DNA from: CAMLIZ01 sp036231905
GTDB taxonomy: Bacteria; Pseudomonadota; Gammaproteobacteria; Burkholderiales; Burkholderiaceae_C
Length of the DNA: 64,000 nt
Direction: 5' to 3'
Assembly (NCBI RefSeq): GCF_036231905.1
Contig: NZ_JAZARE010000011.1
Location: 207,112-271,111 of the forward strand
In this document: positions 17,949 through 25,561 of the stretch, one piece after another
Layout: every line of letters starts with the position of its first letter
Position numbering within the stretch: position 1 is the stretch's first letter
Notes under the pieces: model-generated
Told to the model about the DNA's origin: nothing
What the model saw: only the letters and a program-made list of their open reading frames with translations
Databases searched by the model: none
Made by a program: the position numbers and the translations under genes

Positions 17949-19223
17949 TTAGAGGCTGCGCAACTGGTCGACGTGCGCCTTGTACCAGCCCACGCTGTCG
18001 AAGAACAGCGTCCAGCCGATGATGTCGAAGTGGTCGTAGCCGCCCATCAGGCCTTTCCAGTTCCAGGCCCCGGCTTGTGGCGTGCCGCCGCGGCTGATGT
18101 CACGCACGGTGACCGGCCGCGCATAGACCTGGCCCGCGCCGTTCATCGCCCAGGTGGGTGCCTTCTGCGCCACGGTGTTCACCACCGCGTCGCTGGGGAA
18201 CCAGCTGCTGTCGCTCACCGGCGGGAACGGGCGGCTGTCGTGGTAGTAGTTGCCCATGAAGCCCGGGCCGGCAAAGGCACCGATCAGCAGGTTGGTGTCC
18301 AGGTTGGGATACGACCAGCCGGTAAGCAGGCCGGTGTAGCTGGAGTTGGTGCTCCAGGAGAAGTAGTAGACGTTGGGCTGGTCCTTCACCCAGTCGTTCT
18401 CGGCCATCGCGCCCGCGGGGCTCAGGTCGTAGGGTGACAGGTCCTTGATGCCGCTGCTCCACAGCGGCGAGCCCATCACCCGGTTCATGTACTGGCTGAA
18501 GGTCTCGCTGCTGGTCTGCGGGCCAATGCGCCACTGGTCCATCTTGAAGTCGTAGATCTTGTTGGCGCCGGTGGCGTTGGCAACGCCCGCGATGCCGGTG
18601 ACCAGCTGCTGCACCACCGGCACCCAGTCGACGATGCGGTAGGCCAGCGTGGTGCCGTCGTTCGGCGTGGCGATGGTGGTGACGCTCTTCACCCAGCTCG
18701 CGTTCACGCTGTAGGGAAACAGCCCCGGGTTCGCCGGCGCGCCGTTGGCGGCGAGCATCTGCACCAGCATGCGTGCGGTCTGCCCGCCCATGCTGTGGCT
18801 CACCAGGTGCACCGGATGGTTGGCATCCCAGTCCCGGTACAGGCCGGGATAGCAGGTGCGGCCGTTGTGATACGTGTCCTCCGGCTTGCGCAGGTGGCCA
18901 GCGTCGTTGGCGTGCAGCATGCCGTAGTCCACGCAGCCGCCCTTGATCTGGTAGAAGAGCTCAACCGCACGGTCCCAGTTGGAGCTGAAGGGCCCCACGA
19001 CCGCCGTGCGCACCAGCTGGTCGCTGTAGCGCGACTGCAGCTGCGATTCCAGATTGGTCAGGCCGCCCCAGTATTTGTAGCCCAGCATTTCGGTGGGCCC
19101 GAAGCCGGCAAAACCATGCACCAGCACCACCGGATGGTGGTTCGCCGCCAGCGCGGACACCGCGCTGCCACAGAACAACACGACGGCGCCGAGTGCACGC
19201 CGCCACAAGCTTGAACTTCTCAT
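17949..19223 (-). CDS. Secreted triacylglycerol lipase, family I.5-like
   Basis: A 424-residue exported lipase with a signal peptide (cleavage near SALAA). It starts with HPVVLVHGFAGFG (oxyanion hole), has the nucleophile elbow LVSHSMGGQTARML (S144) and a C-terminal DHFDIIGW containing the catalytic His. Long insertions such as GGLTNLESQLQ, GCVDYGMLHANDAGH and NGRTCYPGLYRDWD resemble the zinc-binding lid region of Bacillus/Geobacillus family I.5 lipases. Start ATG 19223 is backed by AAGGTGA 5 bases upstream. No lipase-specific foldase gene is adjacent, consistent with family I.5, which does not need one. Confidence 0.9.
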   Translation of the reverse strand: MRSSSLWRRALGAVVLFCGSAVSALAANHHPVVLVHGFAGFGPTEMLGYKYWGGLTNLESQLQSRYSDQLVRTAVVGPFSSNWDRAVELFYQIKGGCVDYGMLHANDAGHLRKPEDTYHNGRTCYPGLYRDWDANHPVHLVSHSMGGQTARMLVQMLAANGAPANPGLFPYSVNASWVKSVTTIATPNDGTTLAYRIVDWVPVVQQLVTGIAGVANATGANKIYDFKMDQWRIGPQTSSETFSQYMNRVMGSPLWSSGIKDLSPYDLSPAGAMAENDWVKDQPNVYYFSWSTNSSYTGLLTGWSYPNLDTNLLIGAFAGPGFMGNYYHDSRPFPPVSDSSWFPSDAVVNTVAQKAPTWAMNGAGQVYARPVTVRDISRGGTPQAGAWNWKGLMGGYDHFDIIGWTLFFDSVGWYKAHVDQLRSL

Positions 19224-19419
19224 GCAGGTCACCTTGGTTGGGATCGTTGTTGGGCTGCATGGTGGGCGCTCAGGAGCCCGCTGGCATTGGCTTGCGCGGC
19301 CAAGCTGGTGACCTTGGCCGGCCATCGGCGGGCACGTGGTTTGCGCTTCAGGGAGAACCCGGAGGCCGAAGGCTCGTACCATCCTGGCCATGCCTTCACA
19401 TCGCTTGCGGTACCCCAGC

Positions 19420-20034
19420 ATGAACACTTGGCACACCACTTTCGGCATCGCTCTTGGCCTGGTCACTGCAGTGGCATCGGCCGCCGACCCCAACCACGGC
19501 AAGGCCGCGGTGCGCTGCGAAGACGCCGTCTCGGACACCATCGTGCAGACGCGCGGCAAGCAGGCGCAGGACGTGCAGTTCATCGGCACCAAGCGCGCGA
19601 TCACCTCGGACGGCGACGACATCGGCGTCAAGGGCGAAGGCCGCTATCGCCGGGCCGCCGCCACGGTGCCCTTCACCTACAGCTGCGCCTTCAACGTCAA
19701 GACCGGCGGCACGTCCGGTGTGGTGTTCAAGGAAGCGGCCGACACCGGCAGCGGCGACACCAAGGCCGCCTGGCAGCCCGACCTCACCAATGTGTCGCCG
19801 CAGGCTTGCGAGACGGCCGTGGCCGCCCTGCTGAAGGACCAGCATCCGCGTGTCAGCGGCATCGCTTTCCGCGCCGACACGCGGCAGTTGCAGCCGGCCC
19901 CCAATGCGCGCATCGGCCTCGAGGGCCAGGGCAGCCTGCAGCGCGCGCCCGGCATGAACGCCAATGCCTTCAAGTACCGCTGCGAGTTCGACGCCCGCAG
20001 CGGCAAGGTGCTGGCGGCCAAGGCCAGCGACTAG
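19420..20034 (+). CDS. Periplasmic protein of unknown function
   Basis: A 204-residue protein with a signal peptide (MNTWHTTFGIALGLVTAVASAAD). The mature part contains two similar segments, IGVKGEGRYRRAAATVPFTYSCAFNVKTGGTSGVVFK and IGLEGQGSLQRAPGMNANAFKYRCEFDARSGKVLAAK. These are an internal duplication of a beta-rich unit with one Cys each (YSCAF, YRCEF), and two further cysteines (RCEDAV, ACETAV) precede them, suggesting two disulphides. I do not recognise the family. An alternative start at 19390 is possible. It faces the CAP-domain gene with 7 bases between stops. Confidence 0.75.
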   Translation: MNTWHTTFGIALGLVTAVASAADPNHGKAAVRCEDAVSDTIVQTRGKQAQDVQFIGTKRAITSDGDDIGVKGEGRYRRAAATVPFTYSCAFNVKTGGTSGVVFKEAADTGSGDTKAAWQPDLTNVSPQACETAVAALLKDQHPRVSGIAFRADTRQLQPAPNARIGLEGQGSLQRAPGMNANAFKYRCEFDARSGKVLAAKASD

Positions 20035-20041
20035 AGGTTGT

Positions 20042-20782
20042 TCAGCGGCGCGCTACGACGTTCAGGCGGCCGCTGGCGCCGGCGCGCTCCACCAGATAGC
20101 GCTCGCCGTCGGCCGGCCGCACGGTGACCGCCTCGCGTTCGCCGGGCAGGCGCAGCTCCACCGCCGGCGCCCGGCACACCTGGTGCGTCCGCGTCACGCC
20201 AGTCGGCAGCGTGTAGCGTTTGCCTTGCAGCTGGTAGTCCACCGCCACCGGCGCCGTGTTGCCCAGGCGGAACCGGATCGCCTGCGTCATGCGGCGGCCG
20301 AACATCTGCACCGCGTAGTAGTGGCCGTTGACGCTGCTGTGCACCACCGCCACGCCGGTCTCACGCGCATCCGGGTCCAGCATGTTGTGCCGGTGGGGCG
20401 GTGACTGCTCCCAGCCGGTGGCCAACCGCGAAGCGAGCTGCGCACCCTGGAAGCCGGCCGAGCTGTATTCGTACGCGATGTTCTCGGCGATCAGGCAGAA
20501 CTCGTAGCCAGCCGCCATGGCCCGATCCGACGGCTGCCGGCCATCGGCTTCATGGCCGTACCTGGTGGTGCGCGCCATGAACTGCGCAAACTGCCGCGCG
20601 GCGTCGTTCAGCTCCGGCGCGGGCGTGGTGGGCCGCAGGCCGTTCGCCTCGCGAAACCGGTTGGTCTGCTCGATGATCGCGCGCTGCACCGCGGCCAGAT
20701 CCGGATCGCCAGCAGCAGCAGCAGGCGCGCCCGACCACGCCGCGCACAGCACCCATGAAGCGAGAAGACAACGGATCAACAT
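20042..20782 (-). CDS. Exported CAP-domain (SCP/PR1-like) protein
   Basis: A 246-residue protein with a signal peptide ending near PAAAAG. Residues about 35-165 form a CAP domain with TNRFREANGLRP, H in TTRYGHEADG, ENIAYEYSS and WEQSPPHRHNMLDPDARETGVAV, keeping the His/Glu cavity residues of the superfamily. About 80 C-terminal residues form an extra beta-rich domain (FRLGNTAPVAVDYQLQGKRYTLPTGVTRTHQV). Bacterial CAP proteins are exported and mostly uncharacterised. It is divergent from a NUDIX gene with 53 bases between the starts. Confidence 0.88.
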   Translation of the reverse strand: MLIRCLLASWVLCAAWSGAPAAAAGDPDLAAVQRAIIEQTNRFREANGLRPTTPAPELNDAARQFAQFMARTTRYGHEADGRQPSDRAMAAGYEFCLIAENIAYEYSSAGFQGAQLASRLATGWEQSPPHRHNMLDPDARETGVAVVHSSVNGHYYAVQMFGRRMTQAIRFRLGNTAPVAVDYQLQGKRYTLPTGVTRTHQVCRAPAVELRLPGEREAVTVRPADGERYLVERAGASGRLNVVARR

Positions 20783-20835
20783 GGCAAGGGCTTGCTGCGA
20801 ATGCCGTGCCCGTTGCGAGCGCGCAGAATGAGGCC

Positions 20836-21294
20836 ATGAAGACCACGAGCTGCGGCATCCTCGTGCTCAACGGCCAGGCCGAGCTGCTGTTGTGCCACGC
20901 CACCGGCACGGCCTACTGGGACATTCCCAAAGGCGGCATGGACCCAGGCGAAACCGAATGCGAGGCCGCCCTGCGCGAGACCAGCGAAGAAACCAGCCTG
21001 CACTTCGAGCCCGCGCAGCTGCTGGACCTTGGGCGCTTCCTCTACCGACCGGGCAAGGACCTTTACCTGTTCGCCGCCCTGACCGAGCGGGTGGACACCG
21101 GCCGGCTGGTGTGCCGATCGCACTTCGTCGATCACTGGGGCCGCTCCCGCCCGGAGATGGACGGATTCGCCTGGACCCGCTTCGCCGACGTGCCGCAGCG
21201 CTGCGCCAAGAGCATGACCGCGCTGCTCACTCGCAGCCTGGCCTTGCCCGACGTGCTGCACCGCCTGCAAGGCGGGCGCACCAGTGCCCTCTGA
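20836..21294 (+). CDS. NUDIX hydrolase
   Basis: A 152-residue protein with a NUDIX box at residues 33-55 (G33, E39, R47-E48, E51-E52; the loop ends TSL instead of the usual xGU). The N-terminus SCGILVLNGQAELLLCHATGTAYWDIPKGG is typical of small cytoplasmic NUDIX enzymes that hydrolyse nucleoside diphosphate derivatives. The substrate cannot be fixed; similarity to diadenosine polyphosphate hydrolases or house-cleaning enzymes is possible. ATG 20836 fits the domain start. Confidence 0.85.
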   Translation: MKTTSCGILVLNGQAELLLCHATGTAYWDIPKGGMDPGETECEAALRETSEETSLHFEPAQLLDLGRFLYRPGKDLYLFAALTERVDTGRLVCRSHFVDHWGRSRPEMDGFAWTRFADVPQRCAKSMTALLTRSLALPDVLHRLQGGRTSAL

Positions 21295-21323
21295 ACCGCC
21301 GCAGCAGCCCGGCGACGCCTCGG

Positions 21324-21536
21324 TCAGGCCGCCTGCTGGCTTTCAGCGGCGGCTTCGCGCAGTTCGGTGAGGCGGATGCGCACCAGGTGCGTCTCGTTGC
21401 CGACCTCCCGCACCAGGCTGCGCAACTCGTCCTCCGACACTTCGAGCACGCGCGTCCAGTAGGCCACCTGCCAGGGTTCGCTCAGCAGGATGCGCATGCG
21501 GTCATGCACCGCCAGGGTGTCGTAGCTGTCTGACAT
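21324..21536 (-). CDS. Small DUF3606-like protein
   Basis: A 70-residue protein with the pattern LSEPWQVAYWTRVLEVSEDELRSLVREVGNETHLVRIRL, matching short DUF3606-type proteins that are widespread in Proteobacteria and often stress-linked. It is all-helical with no export signal. It is divergent from the GFA gene with 139 bases between starts. Function unknown. Confidence 0.8.
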   Translation of the reverse strand: MSDSYDTLAVHDRMRILLSEPWQVAYWTRVLEVSEDELRSLVREVGNETHLVRIRLTELREAAAESQQAA

Positions 21537-21675
21537 GTGGTCTGTCCTTGATGTGGGCGGGCCGAGGTGGCCCGGTACCCTGGTTCGGCAAGCTGCATGC
21601 CCCCCGGGATTTGCCGCAGTCCAGTCGTGGGCTATCGTTTGCCGTCCGTCGATTTGCGAAAAAGGAGATGTTGAG

Positions 21676-22023
21676 ATGCTTTACCAAGGCAGCTGCCACT
21701 GCGGCCGCGTGCGCTACGAAGTCGAAGGCGACCTGCAGCAGGCCATCGAGTGCAACTGTTCGCATTGCAGCCGCAAGGGCTACCTGCTGTGGTTCGTGCC
21801 GCGGGAGAACCTGCGTTTCCATGAAGGCGAAGACCAGCTCTCGACCTACCTGTTCAACAAACACGTGATCCGGCACCAGTTCTGCCCCAACTGCGGTTGT
21901 GCACCCCTGGGCCAGGGCACCGACCCGGCCGGCAAGCCGAAAGCCGCGGTGAACGTGCGCTGCCTGGAGGGCGTGGACCTCGCGGCCCTCCAGCGCATCC
22001 CCTACGACGGGCGCAGCAAGTGA
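21676..22023 (+). CDS. GFA-family zinc protein (Gfa-like)
   Basis: A 115-residue protein of the glutathione-dependent formaldehyde-activating enzyme fold. The zinc ligands CHCG (residues 8-11), C in IECNCSHCSRKG and C in HQFCPNCGC are all present. The family name overstates function: most members have no shown activity. The start has AAGGAG at a 9-base spacing. Its stop codon overlaps the GTG start of the beta-lactamase gene by four bases, so the two are probably translated together. Confidence 0.85.
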   Translation: MLYQGSCHCGRVRYEVEGDLQQAIECNCSHCSRKGYLLWFVPRENLRFHEGEDQLSTYLFNKHVIRHQFCPNCGCAPLGQGTDPAGKPKAAVNVRCLEGVDLAALQRIPYDGRSK

Positions 22024-22895
22024 GCGGCGCCATCCGACGCCGGACGCTGCTGTGGTCGCTGCTGCCATGGGCTGCCAGCGGCGCTGCGCGGGCCGCACCC
22101 GCCGACGCCAGCGCCGCGCTTGCTGCCCTGCAGGCCCGCACGGGCGGGCGCATCGGCGTGTACGCGCTGGACACCGCATCGAGGGCCGAGCTGGCTTTCA
22201 ACGCCAGCGAGCGCTTTGCGATGTGCTCCACCTTCAAGCTGCTGCTCGCGGCGGCGGTGCTGCACCAGGTGGACGCCAAGGCGATCGCGCTGGAGGAGGC
22301 GGTGCCCTACGGCCAGGCCGACATGGTGCCGCATGCGCCAGTCACTTCGGCACACCTGGCCGAGGGCCGGCTGAGCGTCGAGACGCTGTGCCAGGCGATC
22401 GTGGAGGTCAGCGACAACCCGGCGGCCAACCTGCTGCTGCGCCGCATTGGCGGGCCTGCAAAGCTCACCCGCTTCGTGCGCGGCCTGGGTGACACGGTGA
22501 CGCGGCTGGACCGGTACGAGCTTGCGCTGAACAGCAACCTGCCCGGCGACGAGCGCGACACCACCACACCCAAGGCGATGGTTCGCACGGTGGAAAAGCT
22601 GCTCACGGCCGATGTGCTCTCGGCCGCCTCACGCGAGCGCCTGATCTCCTGGCTGGCCGCCTCGCCCACCGGCTTGCAGCGGCTGCGCGCCGGCCTGCCG
22701 CCGGGGTGGAAGGTCGGCGACAAGACCGGTACCGGCACGCGCGGCGCCGTGAACGATGTGGCCATCGCGTGGCCACCCGGGCGTCCACCGATCCTCGTTG
22801 CCTGCTACCTCAGCGGATCGTCCTGGTCCACCGAACGGCTCGCCGAGGTGCACGCTGAAGTGGGCCGCCTGGTCGCGCAGGCCTTCACCGGCTAG
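22020..22895 (+). CDS. Class A beta-lactamase
   Basis: A 291-residue serine beta-lactamase with every class A motif: S70-T-F-K73, S131-D-N, E167-xxx-N171 in YELALN, and K235-T-G in DKTGTG. The N-terminus RRRTLLWSLLPWAASGAARA has a twin-arginine pattern, so Tat export is likely. It starts with GTG inside the GFA stop codon. No ampR-type LysR regulator is adjacent, so expression probably follows the GFA promoter. It hydrolyses penicillins and possibly some cephalosporins; the spectrum cannot be read from sequence. Confidence 0.93.
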   Translation: MSGAIRRRTLLWSLLPWAASGAARAAPADASAALAALQARTGGRIGVYALDTASRAELAFNASERFAMCSTFKLLLAAAVLHQVDAKAIALEEAVPYGQADMVPHAPVTSAHLAEGRLSVETLCQAIVEVSDNPAANLLLRRIGGPAKLTRFVRGLGDTVTRLDRYELALNSNLPGDERDTTTPKAMVRTVEKLLTADVLSAASRERLISWLAASPTGLQRLRAGLPPGWKVGDKTGTGTRGAVNDVAIAWPPGRPPILVACYLSGSSWSTERLAEVHAEVGRLVAQAFTG

Positions 22896-22908
22896 CGACA
22901 ATGCCCTC

Positions 22909-23226
22909 ATGTCCGACGAGAACCAGATCCACGTCCCGCCCTCGTTCACCGCGCTGTACAGCGACGCGCGCCAGCGCCTGAGCGTGCCGATGGCCGAGCT
23001 GCGCGCTCGCTATGAGCTCTGCGAGGACCTGGCGCAACAGCTGGTGGACCACAGCCAGCAGGTGCATCACGACCTCGGCGTGTCGCAGGACGAGGTGCTC
23101 GCGCGCAGCTACGCCGGCTTGTGCTCGGCCGATTCCGGCTTCAGCGGTGCGGAAGCCGGCTGGGTGGTGCGCCGGCTCGCCGAAGTGCTGGGCTGGCCCT
23201 GGGACGACGCCGTGCTGGGCGGCTGA
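22909..23226 (+). CDS. Conserved hypothetical protein of Burkholderiales
   Basis: A 105-residue cytoplasmic protein (IHVPPSFTALYSDARQRLSVPMAELRARYELCEDLAQQLVDHSQQVHHDLGVSQDEVLARSYAGL...GFSGAEAGWVVRRLAEVLGWP). It resembles a small family that is often misnamed 'ATPase with chaperone activity'; no nucleotide-binding motif is present here. It starts 13 bases after the beta-lactamase stop. Its last 118 bases overlap the 3' end of the convergent metallo-hydrolase gene. Confidence 0.78.
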   Translation: MSDENQIHVPPSFTALYSDARQRLSVPMAELRARYELCEDLAQQLVDHSQQVHHDLGVSQDEVLARSYAGLCSADSGFSGAEAGWVVRRLAEVLGWPWDDAVLGG

Positions 23227-24302
23227 ACCTCACGCCACCAGCGCTCGCCCGCCTGCGGCGCTTTCAGCGACAAGCGCTCCCCCATGCGCGGCGTGGCGAG
23301 CGGCACACCGCGCGCGTCGGCCAACGCCTGGATGCGGTCGAAAGGTTCATGCCAGGCGTGCATCGCGAGGTCGAAGGTGCCGTTATGCACCGGCATCAGC
23401 CAGCCGCCTTTGAGGTCCAGGTGCGCTTGCAGGGTCTCTTCGGGCTGCATGTGCACCTCCGGCCATTGGGCGTCGTAGGCACCGGTCTCCAGCATCGTCA
23501 CGTCGAAGGGCCCGAAGCGTTCGCCGATGGTCTTGAAATCGGCGTGGTAGCCGGTGTCGCCGCTGAAGAACACCTTCAGGCCGTCGGTGAGGATGGCCCA
23601 GGACGCCCACAACGTGCGGTCGCCATCGTTCAGCCCACGCCCGGAGAAGTGCTGTGCCGGCGTGGCGACCAGGCGCACGCCCTGCACCGTGGTCTGCTGC
23701 CACCAGTCAAGCTGGCGCACCTTGGCCGGGTCCACGCCCCACGCGATCAAGCGGTCGCCCACGCCCAGCGGCGTGATGAACAGCGCCACCTTGGGCGCGA
23801 GCTCGAGGATGGCGTCGTGGTCCAGGTGGTCGTAGTGGTCATGTGACAGCACCACGGCCTTGATCGGCGGCAGCTCGGCAATGCTGATCGGCGGGGCATG
23901 GAAGCGTTTGGGGCCGGCCCATTGCACCGGTGAGGCGCGCTCGCTGAACACCGGGTCGGTGAGGAAGAACGCGCCGCCCAGCTTGAGCAGCATGGTGGAG
24001 TGCCCCAGCCGGTACAGGCTGTTGTCGGGCGCCTGCAGCAGGCTTTCGGTGCTGAGCGCCTGCACCGGGATGGGCGCGCGCGGCACGGTGGTATCGGGCT
24101 TCTGCGTCATGAAGCGCCAGCTGATCTGCAGCGTCTTGCCAAAACCCGGCGCCTGGCGCGGCACCACGTTGTGGAACTTGCCGTCGCGCTGCTGCGGTGA
24201 ATCGGCATGGGCGGCGGGCAAGGTGGTGCAGGCACAAAGGGAGAGGTAGGCCATGGTGCTGATGACTCCGGCAGCGAGCAGTGAACGGGACAGGCGTGTC
24301 AT
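23109..24302 (-). CDS. Metallo-beta-lactamase-fold hydrolase, NAPE-PLD/UlaG-like lipoprotein
   Basis: A 397-residue exported protein (MTRLSRSLLAAGVISTMAYL; possible lipobox LCAC). Metal ligands are H154-D-H156-Y-D158-H159 (SHDHYDHLDHD), H in PAQHFSG, D in FFSGDTGYH and H in PVHNGTF, a complete binuclear site. The spacing resembles N-acyl-phosphatidylethanolamine phospholipase D-like proteins. ATG 24302 has AAGGAG 8 bases upstream. The final 40 or so residues (GQPSTSASRR...SAEHKPA) are low complexity and antisense to the neighbouring gene. It is divergent from a TetR gene, with two matching palindromes between them. Confidence 0.88.
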   Translation of the reverse strand: MTRLSRSLLAAGVISTMAYLSLCACTTLPAAHADSPQQRDGKFHNVVPRQAPGFGKTLQISWRFMTQKPDTTVPRAPIPVQALSTESLLQAPDNSLYRLGHSTMLLKLGGAFFLTDPVFSERASPVQWAGPKRFHAPPISIAELPPIKAVVLSHDHYDHLDHDAILELAPKVALFITPLGVGDRLIAWGVDPAKVRQLDWWQQTTVQGVRLVATPAQHFSGRGLNDGDRTLWASWAILTDGLKVFFSGDTGYHADFKTIGERFGPFDVTMLETGAYDAQWPEVHMQPEETLQAHLDLKGGWLMPVHNGTFDLAMHAWHEPFDRIQALADARGVPLATPRMGERLSLKAPQAGERWWREVQPPSTASSQGQPSTSASRRTTQPASAPLKPESAEHKPA

Positions 24303-24354
24303 GCGGCGGGCTCCTTGCGTCGCATGAGGCGACAGACATTGGCAACGCGATAAG

Positions 24355-24370
24355 TACACTGCACAGTGTA
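24355..24370. promoter_or_regulatory. Predicted TetR operator 1
   Basis: TACACTG-CA-CAGTGTA is a perfect 7-bp inverted repeat with a 2-base centre, 45 bases upstream of the TetR start and 53 upstream of the metallo-hydrolase start. A near copy lies 34 bases away. Confidence 0.7.
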
Positions 24371-24388
24371 GTTTCGTTTTCGGAAAAG

Positions 24389-24404
24389 TAAACCGTCCGG
24401 TGTA
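24389..24404. promoter_or_regulatory. Predicted TetR operator 2
   Basis: TAAACCG-TC-CGGTGTA has the same layout as operator 1, with one arm mismatch (consensus TAMACYG-NN-CRGTGTA). It ends 10 bases before the TetR start codon, a usual place for autorepression. Confidence 0.65.
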
Positions 24405-24414
24405 AGATTTGTGC

Positions 24415-25023
24415 ATGACCCCGGCACAGCGCCTCACCGACCGCAAACGCGAAGCCATCGTGCAGGCCGCGATCGCCGAGTTCCGCGCCAATGGCTTCGA
24501 CGCGACCAGCGTGGACAAGGTGGCTGCGCGCGCCGAGGTGTCCAAGCGCACGCTGTACAACCACTTCCCGAGCAAGGACGAGCTCTTCGAGGAGATCCTG
24601 CGCGAGCTCTGGCGCTGCAGCGCCAGCCTGGAGGAACGGCCCTACGACCCCGATGCGCCGCTGCGCGACCAGCTGGTCGCCTTGATGATGCAGAAGATGG
24701 CGCTGCTGGGCGACGACAGCTTCCTGGACCTGGCCCGCGTGGCGATCGCCCGCGCCCTGCACACACCGGAACAGGCGCACGAGATGGTGCAGCGCCTGGG
24801 CGAGAAGGAAAGCGGCCTGGTGGGCTGGATACGGGCGGCGCAAAAACATGGCCGCCTGAAGGCAGGTGATGCGGCCCTGGCTGCCCAGCAGCTCGAGAGC
24901 CTGGTCAAGGGCGCGGCCTTCTGGCCGCAGGTGGCGATGGGGCAGCCCAAGCTGAATGCGCGCGCGCAGCGCCAGGTGGCCACGTCCGCGGTGGACCTGT
25001 TCCTCAGCCACTACGGGGCCTGA
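24415..25023 (+). CDS. TetR-family repressor
   Basis: A 202-residue regulator. Residues about 8-57 are the TetR helix-turn-helix (REAIVQAAIAEFRANGFDATSVDKVAARAEVSKRTLYNHFPSKDELFEEIL). The rest is an AefR/TetR_C-like ligand domain (FLDLARVAIARALHTPEQAHEMVQRLGEKESGLVGWI). It is divergent from the metallo-hydrolase lipoprotein, and the 112-base gap carries two matching palindromes. The simplest reading is repression of itself and of that gene. The ligand is unknown. ATG 24415 follows the second palindrome. Confidence 0.9.
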   Translation: MTPAQRLTDRKREAIVQAAIAEFRANGFDATSVDKVAARAEVSKRTLYNHFPSKDELFEEILRELWRCSASLEERPYDPDAPLRDQLVALMMQKMALLGDDSFLDLARVAIARALHTPEQAHEMVQRLGEKESGLVGWIRAAQKHGRLKAGDAALAAQQLESLVKGAAFWPQVAMGQPKLNARAQRQVATSAVDLFLSHYGA

Positions 25024-25049
25024 GCCCGCCATCGGGCGCAGCCTGGCAC

Positions 25050-25523
25050 TCAGTCGTGAGCGTCGAGGTTGTGCTTCACGCGCTGCAGCAGCGCAGCGAG
25101 TTGCGCCCGCTCCTTGTCGCTCAGGCCCGCCACGGCCAGCGCCCTCACCTTCTGTCCCTGCTGGCGCAAGGCGCGCTGCACGGCCTCGCCTTGCACGGTG
25201 AGCGCGAGCCGCAGGTTACGTCGGTCGGCCGGGTCGGCTTGCGCCTCCAGCAGCCCCCGCTCGCGCAGGCCCTTGATCAGGCGCGCCAGCTGCGCCTTGT
25301 CGCGGCCGCTGTGCGCCACCAGGTCGCTCTGCGTGGCATCGGGATGGTGGGCAAAGAAGCCCAGCACCTTGCTTTCCATGTGGGTGATGTCGTGTGGCCC
25401 GTCACGCAGCACCTGGTACTGCAGCGACCGGTACTGATGCATCACGGTGTGCACCAGCTCCAGCACGTCATCGTCGCCCAGCATCGTTCGCGCATGGTTG
25501 ACTTTATCAACTGACTTGGTCAT
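25050..25523 (-). CDS. MarR-family regulator
   Basis: A winged-helix protein of about 157 residues (KVLGFFAHHPDATQSDLVAHSGRDKAQLARLIKGLRERGLLEAQADPADRRNLRLALTVQG), with the DRR wing typical of MarR. It is divergent from a siderophore-interacting reductase gene. The start may be ATG 25523 or ATG 25535; the latter would lie inside a palindrome. It probably controls the reductase gene and itself. Confidence 0.87.
   Translation of the reverse strand: MTKSVDKVNHARTMLGDDDVLELVHTVMHQYRSLQYQVLRDGPHDITHMESKVLGFFAHHPDATQSDLVAHSGRDKAQLARLIKGLRERGLLEAQADPADRRNLRLALTVQGEAVQRALRQQGQKVRALAVAGLSDKERAQLAALLQRVKHNLDAHD
25497..25511. promoter_or_regulatory. Inverted repeat at the marR 5' end
   Basis: GTTGA-CTTTA-TCAAC, a perfect 5-bp inverted repeat, lies inside the first codons of the MarR gene. 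Together with the 25530 palindrome it could form a two-site operator. Confidence 0.4.
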
Positions 25524-25529
25524 GATGGG

Positions 25530-25540
25530 TGACATTGTCA
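25530..25540. promoter_or_regulatory. Predicted MarR operator
   Basis: TGACA-T-TGTCA is a perfect 11-base palindrome between the divergent MarR and SIP genes, 22 bases upstream of the SIP start. Its 3' half extends to GTCAACC, which is the inverse of GGTTGAC at the other repeat. Confidence 0.55.
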
Positions 25541-25561
25541 ACCAAACAGGACACCGACGCC

